Shown one piece after another: positions 25,964 to 37,719 of a stretch of DNA of 47,266 nucleotides (position 1 is its first letter; each line of letters opens with the position of its first letter). The translations under genes were made by a program, and so were the position numbers. Source of the DNA: Actinomadura meyerae (lineage in GTDB: Bacteria; Actinomycetota; Actinomycetes; Streptosporangiales; Streptosporangiaceae); contig NZ_FZOR01000055.1 of the NCBI RefSeq assembly GCF_900188445.1, forward strand, positions 1-47,266, given 5' to 3'. The notes beneath the pieces were generated by a model, which was not told the origin of the DNA, did not search any database, and was given only the letters and a program-made list of their open reading frames with translations.

Positions 25964-25969
25964 TAGGCT
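25964..25969 (+). promoter_or_regulatory. putative leaderless -10 box of ppc
   Basis: TAGGCT fits TANNNT and ends 7 nt before the GTG at 25976; that GTG has no upstream ribosome site. This is the expected arrangement for a leaderless mRNA. Confidence 0.45.
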
Positions 25970-25975
25970 GGCCGG

Positions 25976-28660
<2,685 letters not shown>

Positions 28661-28662
28661 CC

Positions 28663-29145
28663 ATGATCAGGCTCGCCACGCGGGACGACCGCCCGCGGAT
28701 CGAGGAGATCGTCGAGGCCGCGTACGCGCCCTGGGCCGAGGTCATCGGCGCCCGCCCGCTGCCCATGGACGCCGACTACGCGGCCCTGATCGCCGCCGGC
28801 CAGGTCTTCGTGACCGGCGGCGATCAGGGCCGCGAAGACACGGACGGTTTGATCGTCCTCGTCCCCGAGGACGGCGCGCTGCTGATCGAGAACGTCGCCG
28901 TCGCCCCCGCACGCCACGGCCAGGGCGTCGGCCGCGCCCTGCTGGCCTTCGCCGAGGAGCGCGCCCGCGCGCTGGGACTGCCGCGCCTGCGCCTCTACAC
29001 CAACGAGCTGATGACCGCGAACATCGCCCTGTACGAGCGCCTCGGCTACCGCGAGACGACCCGCAAGGACGTCGGCGGCCGCAGCATCGTCCACATGGCC
29101 AAGACCCTCGACCCGGCTGGAGGCCCCGGTCTGAAGGCTCGGTGA
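28663..29145 (+). CDS. GNAT family N-acetyltransferase
   Basis: The 160-aa product starts 2 bases after the ppc stop. It has the GNAT order: MIRLATRDDRPRIEEIVEAAY, the LIENVAVAPARHGQGVGRALLAFAEERA motif A with the Q/RxxGxG/A acetyl-CoA loop (RHGQGVG), LRLYTNELMTANIALYERLGYRE as motif B, ending IVHMAKTL. The substrate cannot be told. Close spacing suggests co-transcription with ppc, possibly by accident of position. It converges on the enoyl-CoA hydratase gene. Confidence 0.85.
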   Translation: MIRLATRDDRPRIEEIVEAAYAPWAEVIGARPLPMDADYAALIAAGQVFVTGGDQGREDTDGLIVLVPEDGALLIENVAVAPARHGQGVGRALLAFAEERARALGLPRLRLYTNELMTANIALYERLGYRETTRKDVGGRSIVHMAKTLDPAGGPGLKAR

Positions 29146-29169
29146 GGACGAGCCGGCGCCGGGACGCCG

Positions 29170-29958
29170 TCAGCGACCCGTCGCGGGGTCCCGCCAGTTC
29201 GGCTTGCGCTTCTCGTTGAAGGCGGCGACGCCCTCGCGGCGGTCGGGGGAGAAGGCGACGGTGCGCCAGGCGTTCTCCTCCAGGTCGAGGCCCGCGTCCA
29301 GGCCGACGCCGCCGCCGAGGCGCATGGCGCGCTTCGCGGCGCGGACGGCGGTCGGGGAGTTGCGGGCGATCGCCTCGGCGATGCCGAGGGCCTCCTCGCG
29401 GGCCGTGCCGGCGGGGACCTTGCGGTCGGCGAGGCCGTAGGCGAGGGCCTCGTCAACGGCGAGGCGGCGGCCGGTGAAGACCAGGTCGGCGGCCTTGCCG
29501 GGGCCGAGGCGGCGCAGCGCGAGCTGGGTGCCGCCGCCCCCGGGGACGAGCCCGACGCCCACCTCCGGCAGCCCGAACACGGCCGTCTCGTCCGCGACGA
29601 TCATGTCGCAGGACAGCGCGAACTCGCAGCCGCCGCCGAGCGCGTAACCGTGCACGGCCGCGACGACGGGCTGCGGCAGATCGAGCACGCCGCCGAACGC
29701 GGCGCGGAAGACGGGGCGCTGCGCGAGGATCTCGTCGTCGCTCATCGCGTTGCGCTCCTTGAGGTCGGCGCCCACGCAGAACGCCTTCTCCCCGGCCGCG
29801 CTCAGCACGACCGCGCGGGCCGCCGGGTCCGCGGCGACCTCGGCGCAAACGGCGGCCAGGCGGCGGGCCATCGCCGTCGACAGGGCGTTGAGGGCCTCGG
29901 GCCGGTCCAGCACGATCTCCGCGACATGCCCGTCGCGCCGCAGCGTCACTCCATCCAT
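29170..29958 (-). CDS. enoyl-CoA hydratase/isomerase (crotonase) family
   Basis: The 262-aa product has the crotonase fold signatures: an oxyanion-hole region KAFCVGADLKE at residues 58-68, and HGYALGGGCEFALSCDMI with FGLPEVGVGLVPGGGGTQ. Both glutamates needed for hydration are present (Glu112 in GGGCE and Glu132 in LPE, the equivalents of rat Glu144 and Glu164), so a true 2-enoyl-CoA hydratase is favoured over other family members. It would act in fatty acid or amino acid degradation. It is transcribed alone, divergent from birA with about 80 bases between. Confidence 0.88.
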   Translation of the reverse strand: MDGVTLRRDGHVAEIVLDRPEALNALSTAMARRLAAVCAEVAADPAARAVVLSAAGEKAFCVGADLKERNAMSDDEILAQRPVFRAAFGGVLDLPQPVVAAVHGYALGGGCEFALSCDMIVADETAVFGLPEVGVGLVPGGGGTQLALRRLGPGKAADLVFTGRRLAVDEALAYGLADRKVPAGTAREEALGIAEAIARNSPTAVRAAKRAMRLGGGVGLDAGLDLEENAWRTVAFSPDRREGVAAFNEKRKPNWRDPATGR

Positions 29959-30038
29959 AGCCGCACCCTAACGAGGGCCCGGGGCGCTACCGGACGTCCG
30001 GCCCCAAGATCGGGACCGCCATCGGGTTGGATGGAGGC

Positions 30039-30899
30039 GTGGACTCAGCGTATGGGGATCTCGGACGGCCGCCGCTGCACGAGGGCGCGCTGCGGCGCGC
30101 GCTCGTCCGGGAGGGCGGGCTGTGGCGGGAGATCGGAATCGTGGACGAGACCGGCTCCACCAACGCCGACCTCGCGGCCCGGGCCCGGGAGGGCGCGCCG
30201 GAGGGGACCGTGCTGGCCACCGAGTGGCAGACGGCGGGCCGGGGCCGCAAGGGCCGGACATGGACGGCGCCGCCGCGGTCCGGGCTGGCGTTCTCCATGC
30301 TGGTGCGGCCGGCCGTGCCGGTGCGGCTGCTGGGCTGGGCGTCGCTGCTGACGGGCGTCGCCGTCGCGACCGCCGTCCGGCGGATGACCGCCTGGTCGCA
30401 GAAGGGGGAGCGGTTCCTCGGCGAGGGCGCCGACACGGCCGTGGACGCCCGCCTCAAGTGGCCGAACGACGTGCTCGTCGGCGACCGGAAGCTCGCCGGG
30501 ATCCTCGCCGAGCGGGTGGACGACGCCGTGGTGATCGGGGTGGGGCTGAACGTGGGCCTGCGGGCCGAGGAACTGCCGGTGCCGACCGCGACCTCGCTGG
30601 CGATCGAGGGCGCGCCGCTCAGCGACCGGGCGCCGCTGCTGCGCGCGATCCTGCGCGAGTTCGAGACCTGGTACCGGGAGTGGACCGCGCTCGACGGCGA
30701 TCCGGAGCGCAGCGGCCTGCGCACCGCCTACCGGGACCTGTGCGTGACGCTCGGCCGCGAGGTCCGCGTGGAGATGCCCGGAGAGCGGCGGCTGGCGGGG
30801 CTGGCCCGGGACGTGGACGAGACGGGCCGCCTCGTCGTGGAAGAGGGGACGGGCGGCGAGAGCGCGGTCAGTGCCGGCGATGTGGTGCACGTCCGGTGA
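30039..30899 (+). CDS. birA: biotin-[acetyl-CoA-carboxylase] ligase (group I BirA)
   Basis: The 286-aa product attaches biotin to carrier lysines of carboxylases through biotinyl-AMP. It shows GSTNADLAARAREG, the biotin loop GRGRKGRTW, LKWPNDVLVGDRKLAGILAE, and a C-terminal SH3-like domain (VEMPGERRLAGLARDVDETGRLVVEE). There is no N-terminal helix-turn-helix, so it is not a repressor. The start is uncertain: GTG 30039 gives a family-like MDSAYGDLGRPPL; a TTG at 30027 would add four residues. Its likely client is the biotinylated alpha subunit that works with the nearby pccB. Confidence 0.92.
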   Translation: MDSAYGDLGRPPLHEGALRRALVREGGLWREIGIVDETGSTNADLAARAREGAPEGTVLATEWQTAGRGRKGRTWTAPPRSGLAFSMLVRPAVPVRLLGWASLLTGVAVATAVRRMTAWSQKGERFLGEGADTAVDARLKWPNDVLVGDRKLAGILAERVDDAVVIGVGLNVGLRAEELPVPTATSLAIEGAPLSDRAPLLRAILREFETWYREWTALDGDPERSGLRTAYRDLCVTLGREVRVEMPGERRLAGLARDVDETGRLVVEEGTGGESAVSAGDVVHVR

Positions 30900-31026
30900 A
30901 CCGGGAACGAGGATCCGCGGTCCGGGCGTTGAGCCGAATGCCGATCTGCAACGATGTGGTGGGCGAGTTCCGACTCTTGGGGTTGCTGGTGAGCTGCACC
31001 GATATGTCCGGAGATCGAATCATGAC

Positions 31027-31053
31027 GCCGCCGCCACGGCCCCTGGCGGCGGC
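31027..31053 (+). terminator. GC-rich hairpin between birA and the adenylate cyclase
   Basis: GCCGCCGCCA and TGGCGGCGGC form perfect 10-nt arms around a 7-nt loop, ending 17 bases before the cyclase ATG and next to its ribosome site. It could end birA transcripts or control translation of the cyclase. The rest of the 30900-31070 interval shows no gene. Confidence 0.4.
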
Positions 31054-31070
31054 GGGCTGAGGGGCGGGAG

Positions 31071-32093
31071 ATGGCGGCCGGATTGCCCGATCCGAAGGAG
31101 ATCGAGGAGCTCCTGCTCGGCGGCGAGCTGCGGTACAACCGCGTCCAGGCCGTCCGGCTGGCCGGGGTCACCCGCGACTTCGCGGGCCGGATCTGGCGGG
31201 CGTTCGGCTACCCGTCCATGCCGGACGAGACGATCGCCTACACCGCGGGCGACGTCGCCGCGCTGGACCGGCTCCGCCGGCTCGTCGACGACGGGATCCT
31301 GGACGAGGACGGCGTGGTGCGCCTGGTCCGCGCCTACGGGCAGACGATGACGCGGCTCGCGGAGTGGCAGGTCAACCTGCTGCGCGGCATGCTGACCGGC
31401 GACCCGAACGAGGCGCCGTCCGCCGAGGCGGTCGACACCGTCGTGGACATCGCCGAGAAGCACATCGGCGAGTTCGAGCCGCTGGTCGTGCACGCGTGGC
31501 GGCGGCAGCTCGCGGCGGCCGGCACCCGGGCGCTGGCGGCCGCGGCGAGCCGCGACAACGGCGACTCCGCCGGGCGCCCGATGACCACCGTCGGGTTCGC
31601 CGACATGGTGTCCTTCACCCAGGTCAGCCGGGAGCTGGAGGAGATCGAGCTGGCCCGGGTGGTGGAGTGGTTCGAGGAGACCGCCGCCGACATCATCGCC
31701 TCCTGCGGCGGCCGGCTGGTGAAGACGCTCGGCGACGAGGTGCTGTTCAGCGCGGAGGCGCCGGAGGTCGGCGCGGAGATCGCGCTGACGATCGCGGCGT
31801 CCATCCAGGACGAGACCGAGGTCCCGGACGTCCGGGTCGGCGTGGCCCACGGCCCCGTCCTGCCGCTGATGGGCGACGTGTTCGGGACGACGGTGAACCT
31901 CGCCGCCCGGCTCACCTCGCTGGCCCGCCCCGGCTCGGTCGTGATCGACAGCGAGCTGGCGGCGTGCCTGGAGGACGCGCCGGGCTACGAGGTGACGCGG
32001 ATCGTGCGGCGCCCGGTCCGGGGCCTCGGCATCGTCCAGCCGTTCGTCCTGCGCCGGAAGACGGCGTCCGCGGAGCCGCCGCGGGAGCGGTAG
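31071..32093 (+). CDS. class III adenylate cyclase with N-terminal regulatory domain
   Basis: The 340-aa soluble protein has an N-terminal helical domain of about 165 residues (DPKEIEELLLGGELRYNRVQAV...LWRAFGYP-type pattern), recalling the autoinhibitory pH-sensing domain of mycobacterial Rv1264, then a class III cyclase domain. All catalytic residues are visible: metal-binding Asp178 (GFADMVSF) and Asp222 (TLGDE), substrate-specifying Lys218 and Asp269 (GDVFG), and transition-state Asn276 and Arg280 (VNLAAR). The Lys/Asp pair indicates ATP as substrate, giving cAMP. The start ATG follows GGGGCGGGAG. No membrane helix is seen. Confidence 0.9.
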   Translation: MAAGLPDPKEIEELLLGGELRYNRVQAVRLAGVTRDFAGRIWRAFGYPSMPDETIAYTAGDVAALDRLRRLVDDGILDEDGVVRLVRAYGQTMTRLAEWQVNLLRGMLTGDPNEAPSAEAVDTVVDIAEKHIGEFEPLVVHAWRRQLAAAGTRALAAAASRDNGDSAGRPMTTVGFADMVSFTQVSRELEEIELARVVEWFEETAADIIASCGGRLVKTLGDEVLFSAEAPEVGAEIALTIAASIQDETEVPDVRVGVAHGPVLPLMGDVFGTTVNLAARLTSLARPGSVVIDSELAACLEDAPGYEVTRIVRRPVRGLGIVQPFVLRRKTASAEPPRER

Positions 32094-32108
32094 GCGCGGG
32101 CCGGGGGG

Positions 32109-32606
32109 TCAGTAGACGTCCGGGCCGCTCTCGGTCGGCGAGTCGGTGAGGCGCTGCAGGTAGTTCTGCTCGCCCAGCGCCTCGACGAGGCTCAGCTCGG
32201 TCTCCAGGTAGTCGATGTGCTCCTCCTCGTCGGCGAGGATGAACTCGAAGAGCCGGGCGGACGTCACGTCGCCGCGCTCGCGCATCATCTGGATGCCGGG
32301 ACGGAGCCTGGCCACGGCCTCCATCTCGATCTCGAGGTCGGCCTTGAGCTGCTCGAAGATCGTCTGCCCGATCCGCAGCGTGCCGATCTTCTGGTAGTTC
32401 GGCAGCCCCTCCAGGAACAGGATCCGGTTGGTGAGCCGCTCCGCGTGCCGCATCTCGTCGAACGACTCGTCGCGGGTGTGCTTGGCCATGCGGAGGAAGC
32501 CCCAGTTCTCCTGCATCTTGGAGTGCAGGAAGTACTGGTTGATCGCCGTCAGCTCCGCGGTGAGCTGCTCGTTGAGCAGCGCGATGATCTCTCTGTCGCC
32601 TTCCAT
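32109..32606 (-). CDS. bfr: bacterioferritin
   Basis: The 165-aa product begins MEGDREIIALLNEQL, the normal Bfr length. Ferroxidase ligands Glu18, Glu51, His54 and Glu94 are in place, with the final Glu/His pair in DEEEH (125-129). Met52 (DEMRHAE), the haem ligand between subunits, is conserved, so haem-containing 24-mers are expected. It stores iron as ferric mineral and detoxifies Fe(II). It lies 99 bases downstream of bfd on the same strand, with a strong hairpin between. Confidence 0.95.
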   Translation of the reverse strand: MEGDREIIALLNEQLTAELTAINQYFLHSKMQENWGFLRMAKHTRDESFDEMRHAERLTNRILFLEGLPNYQKIGTLRIGQTIFEQLKADLEIEMEAVARLRPGIQMMRERGDVTSARLFEFILADEEEHIDYLETELSLVEALGEQNYLQRLTDSPTESGPDVY

Positions 32607-32649
32607 GGGCCCATGCTCGCATGGCGGCCCGGTTGGGGACAGCACTAAC

Positions 32650-32693
32650 CCCCGCACGGTGCGTGTCCGCCTCGTCGGCGGGGCCGTGCGGGG
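32650..32693 (-). terminator. nested hairpin between bfd and bfr
   Basis: CCCCGCACGG (32650-32659) pairs exactly with CCGTGCGGGG (32684-32693), and inside it CCGCC (32667-32671) pairs with GGCGG (32677-32681). In the bfd-bfr transcript this would be a stable stem-loop, usable as a partial terminator or processing site that makes bfd and bfr levels differ. Confidence 0.5.
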
Positions 32694-32705
32694 CCGCGGG
32701 ATCGC

Positions 32706-32927
32706 TCAGGCCGCGGTCGGCGAAGCGGCTCCTCCGGCGGTCAGGACGTCCGCCAGTTCGCCGGCCGTCCGGTACTCGCTGACCATGGTGTGGATGCGCT
32801 TGGTGCACATGCCGCAGCCGGGCTTGAAGCCGCACGCGGCCTTGACCGCCTTGGCGGTCGTGCAGCCGCTCGCCATGCAGCCGTGGACGTCGTCCTCGGT
32901 GACGGCGTTGCAGATGCAGACGTACAT
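32706..32927 (-). CDS. bfd: bacterioferritin-associated ferredoxin
   Basis: The 73-aa product has the BFD [2Fe-2S] arrangement: Cys4 and Cys6 (CIC) at the N-terminus and Cys38 and Cys41 (CGMC) about 30 residues on. Bfd docks on bacterioferritin and passes electrons to the haem to release Fe(II). It lies directly upstream of bfr in the same orientation. An extra tail of about 20 residues after the core is Ala/Gly-rich. A GGAAGG sequence lies upstream of the ATG. Confidence 0.92.
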   Translation of the reverse strand: MYVCICNAVTEDDVHGCMASGCTTAKAVKAACGFKPGCGMCTKRIHTMVSEYRTAGELADVLTAGGAASPTAA

Positions 32928-33001
32928 GCCGTGGGAGACCTTCCGTGCGGCTGGAACTGGCCCGACGCGCCGCGCCTCGCGGGCACTTAGGGTGCCCTTA
33001 A

Positions 33002-33020
33002 TGAGGTTAGGCTCCCCTAA
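33002..33020. promoter_or_regulatory. IdeR/DmdR iron box upstream of bfd
   Basis: The 19-mer agrees with the known IdeR/DmdR consensus (half-sites TTAGG...CCTAA) at 16 of 19 positions by my count, and contains the perfect inverted repeat GTTAGG-CTCC-CCTAAC (33006-33021). It lies 75-93 bases upstream of the bfd ATG. A neighbouring imperfect palindrome, TTAGGGTGCCCTTAA, is at 32987-33001. It should make bfd-bfr respond to iron. Confidence 0.7.
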
Positions 33021-33167
33021 CGTAGCTCAGGTATGTCCGTTCTGGCCAGTGGACTCCCGATCGGTGTGATCGAAGCCTCAGGGGGAAGGGCTTCCGGCGT
33101 GCGCCGCCGGGCCCGTGCAGCCGCCATGGCGCGGGGCCCGCCGCGGCCTGACGGGAGGCTGGGACAA

Positions 33168-35354
<2,187 letters not shown>

Positions 35355-35355
35355 C

Positions 35356-35400
35356 CCCATGCGCCCCGAGCCCATGCGCCCCGAACCCGTGCGCCCCGAC
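35356..35400 (+). repeat. three tandem 15-bp repeats before treY
   Basis: CCCATGCGCCCCGAG, CCCATGCGCCCCGAA and CCCGTGCGCCCCGAC run head to tail in the gap after the glgX stop, in frame with treY (encoding MRPEP MRPEP VRPDP). Each unit carries a possible start codon. Confidence 0.8.
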
Positions 35401-35415
35401 CCCCTAGAGGAAGCC

Positions 35416-37719
35416 GTGTCCGAGGACCACCGCCCCGAGAAGGACCAGGCCGACACCCCCCACGACGACCCGCCGGCCGACCCGCCGTCCGGTACCTACC
35501 GCCTCCAGCTCCGCGGGACGCCCGAGGGCCGCTTCGGCTTCGCCGAGGCCGCCGCGCTCGCGCCCTACCTGGCGTCCCTCGGCGTGTCGCACGTCTACCT
35601 GTCCCCGATCCTGCAGGCCGCGCCGGGCTCCACGCACGGCTACGACGTCGTCGACCACACGCGGCTGTCGGAGGAGCTGGGCGGCGCCGAGGCGTTCGGC
35701 GCGATGGCGACCCGGTTCCGGGCGCACGGCCTGCGGCTGCTGGTCGACGCCGTCCCGAACCACATGGCGATCCCGGACCGCCGCGAGCTGAACGCGCCGC
35801 TCGCGCGGGTCGTGGAGGACGGTCCCCGCTCGCCGTTCGCGCGCTGGTTCGACGTCGACTGGGACGCGGGCGGCGGCCGGATCGTCCTGCCCGGCGAGGG
35901 TGAGCCCAACTACCGGCGGTTCTTCGACATCTCCGGGCTGATCGGGCTCCGCCAGGAGGACCCGGAGGTCTTCCGCCGCACGCACGCGCTGCTGCTCGGC
36001 CTGGTCGAGCGGGGCCTGGTGGACGGCCTGCGCATCGACCACCCCGACGGCCTCGCCGATCCGCGCGGCTACCTGCGCCGCCTGGCCGAGGGCGCGCCGG
36101 GCCGCTGGCTGCTCGTCGAGAAGATCACCGAGGGGGAGGAGCGGCTGCCCCCGGACTGGCCCTGCGCGGGCACCACCGGCTACGACTCCCTCGGCATGGT
36201 CGGCGGGCTGTTCATCGACCCGGCGGGGGAGAAGCCGCTCACCGACTACTACGTCTCCCTGACGGGCAACCCGGCGGAGTTCGAGGAGGTCGAGTACGAC
36301 TCCCGCCGGCACGCCGCGACGCACGGGCTGAAGCCGGAGATGGACCGGCTCCTGCGCGTCCTCCGCCGGGTGGTGGGCGAGCACCGTCCCGGCATGGAAA
36401 GGGCCCTGGTCGAGCTGCTGATCGCCATGCCGGTCTACCGCGCCTACGTCGTGCCGGGGGAGGACGCTCCGCAGCAGGCCGTGGACGTACTGACCGAGGC
36501 CGCGGACCGTGCGCGCATCCACCTTCCCGACGAGCTCCACGGCGACCTGGACGCCGTCGTAGACCTCGCTCTGGGGCGGGGTGAGCGCACCGATGCCGAG
36601 TTCATCGTGCGGTTCCAGCAGACGTCCGCGCCGCTCGCCGCCAAGGGCGTCGAGGACACCGCGTTCTACCGGTGGAACCGGCTGGCCGCGCTGAACGAGG
36701 TGGGCGGCGACCCGGGGCGGTTCTCCGTCAGCCCGGACGACTTCCACGCGTACTGCACCAGGCTCGCCCGCGACTGGCCGCTGACGATGACGACCCTCTC
36801 CACGCACGACACCAAGCGCGAGGAGGACGTGCGGGCGTGGCTGGCGGTCGTGGCGGAGATCCCGGACGAGTGGAGGGAAGCCGTGGAGCGCTGGCGGACG
36901 TGGGGTCCCGACCCCTCGCCGCTGGAGCCCGACCTTGAGTACCTGCTCTGGCAGACTCTCGTCGGCGCCTGGCCCATCACCCAGGGCCGCCTGGAGGAGT
37001 TCCTCATCAAGGCGATGCGCGAGGCGAAGACACGCACGTCCTGGGTCGAGCAGGACACCGACTACGAGAAGGCCGTGCTCGCTTATGCGCGAGGCGTCCT
37101 GGCCGATCCCGACCTCATCACCGACATGACGTCGTTCGTCGCCAGGCTGGCCCCCTACGCGCGCGTGAACACGCTGGGGCAGAAGCTCGTCCAGCTGGCC
37201 ATGCCGGGCGTCCCGGACGTCTACCAGGGCTGCGAGCTGACCGGGCTGGCGCTGGTCGACCCCGACAACCGGCGCCCGGTCGACTACGGGCGGCGCCGCG
37301 AGCACCTCGCCCGGCTCGACACCGGCCGCCGCCCGAAGGAGGTCGACGACGAGAAGCTGCTGGTCACCTCGCGGACGCTGCGGCTGCGCCGCGCCCACCC
37401 CGACTGGTTCGCGCCCGCCGGGGCCGGGAGCGGGCCGGGAGACCGCGCGGGAAGCCCGTACCGGCCGATCGCGGCGCGCGGGCCGGCGGCCGAGCACCTG
37501 ATCGGGTTCGCGCGGGGCGGCGCGGTCGCGCTCGCCACCCGGCTGCCGGTGGGGCTGGAACGGCGCGGCGGCTGGGCCGGGACGCGGGTGGACGTCCGCC
37601 ACCAGGGCTGGCGCGACCTGCTGACCGGCTGCACGCACATGGGCCCCTTCCTGGACGCGGACCGCGTCTTCGAGCACCTGCCCGTCGCGCTGCTCGTCCC
37701 CAGGGAGTTCGGTAGTTGA
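35416..37719 (+). CDS. treY: malto-oligosyltrehalose synthase
   Basis: The product (767 aa from GTG 35416, which follows AGAGGAA) rearranges the reducing-end alpha-1,4 bond of maltodextrins to alpha-1,1, making maltooligosyl trehalose. TreY signatures: TYRLQLRGTPEGRFGFAEAAALAPYLASLGVSHVYLSPI, GSTHGYDVVDH, VDAVPNHMA, GLRIDHPDGLADP with the nucleophile Asp, LVEKI with the acid/base Glu, and AKGVEDTAFYRW. A start at the ATG at 35359 would add 19 residues encoded by the 15-bp repeats; this is possible but lacks a good ribosome site. The stop overlaps the treZ start. Confidence 0.93.
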   Translation: MSEDHRPEKDQADTPHDDPPADPPSGTYRLQLRGTPEGRFGFAEAAALAPYLASLGVSHVYLSPILQAAPGSTHGYDVVDHTRLSEELGGAEAFGAMATRFRAHGLRLLVDAVPNHMAIPDRRELNAPLARVVEDGPRSPFARWFDVDWDAGGGRIVLPGEGEPNYRRFFDISGLIGLRQEDPEVFRRTHALLLGLVERGLVDGLRIDHPDGLADPRGYLRRLAEGAPGRWLLVEKITEGEERLPPDWPCAGTTGYDSLGMVGGLFIDPAGEKPLTDYYVSLTGNPAEFEEVEYDSRRHAATHGLKPEMDRLLRVLRRVVGEHRPGMERALVELLIAMPVYRAYVVPGEDAPQQAVDVLTEAADRARIHLPDELHGDLDAVVDLALGRGERTDAEFIVRFQQTSAPLAAKGVEDTAFYRWNRLAALNEVGGDPGRFSVSPDDFHAYCTRLARDWPLTMTTLSTHDTKREEDVRAWLAVVAEIPDEWREAVERWRTWGPDPSPLEPDLEYLLWQTLVGAWPITQGRLEEFLIKAMREAKTRTSWVEQDTDYEKAVLAYARGVLADPDLITDMTSFVARLAPYARVNTLGQKLVQLAMPGVPDVYQGCELTGLALVDPDNRRPVDYGRRREHLARLDTGRRPKEVDDEKLLVTSRTLRLRRAHPDWFAPAGAGSGPGDRAGSPYRPIAARGPAAEHLIGFARGGAVALATRLPVGLERRGGWAGTRVDVRHQGWRDLLTGCTHMGPFLDADRVFEHLPVALLVPREFGS

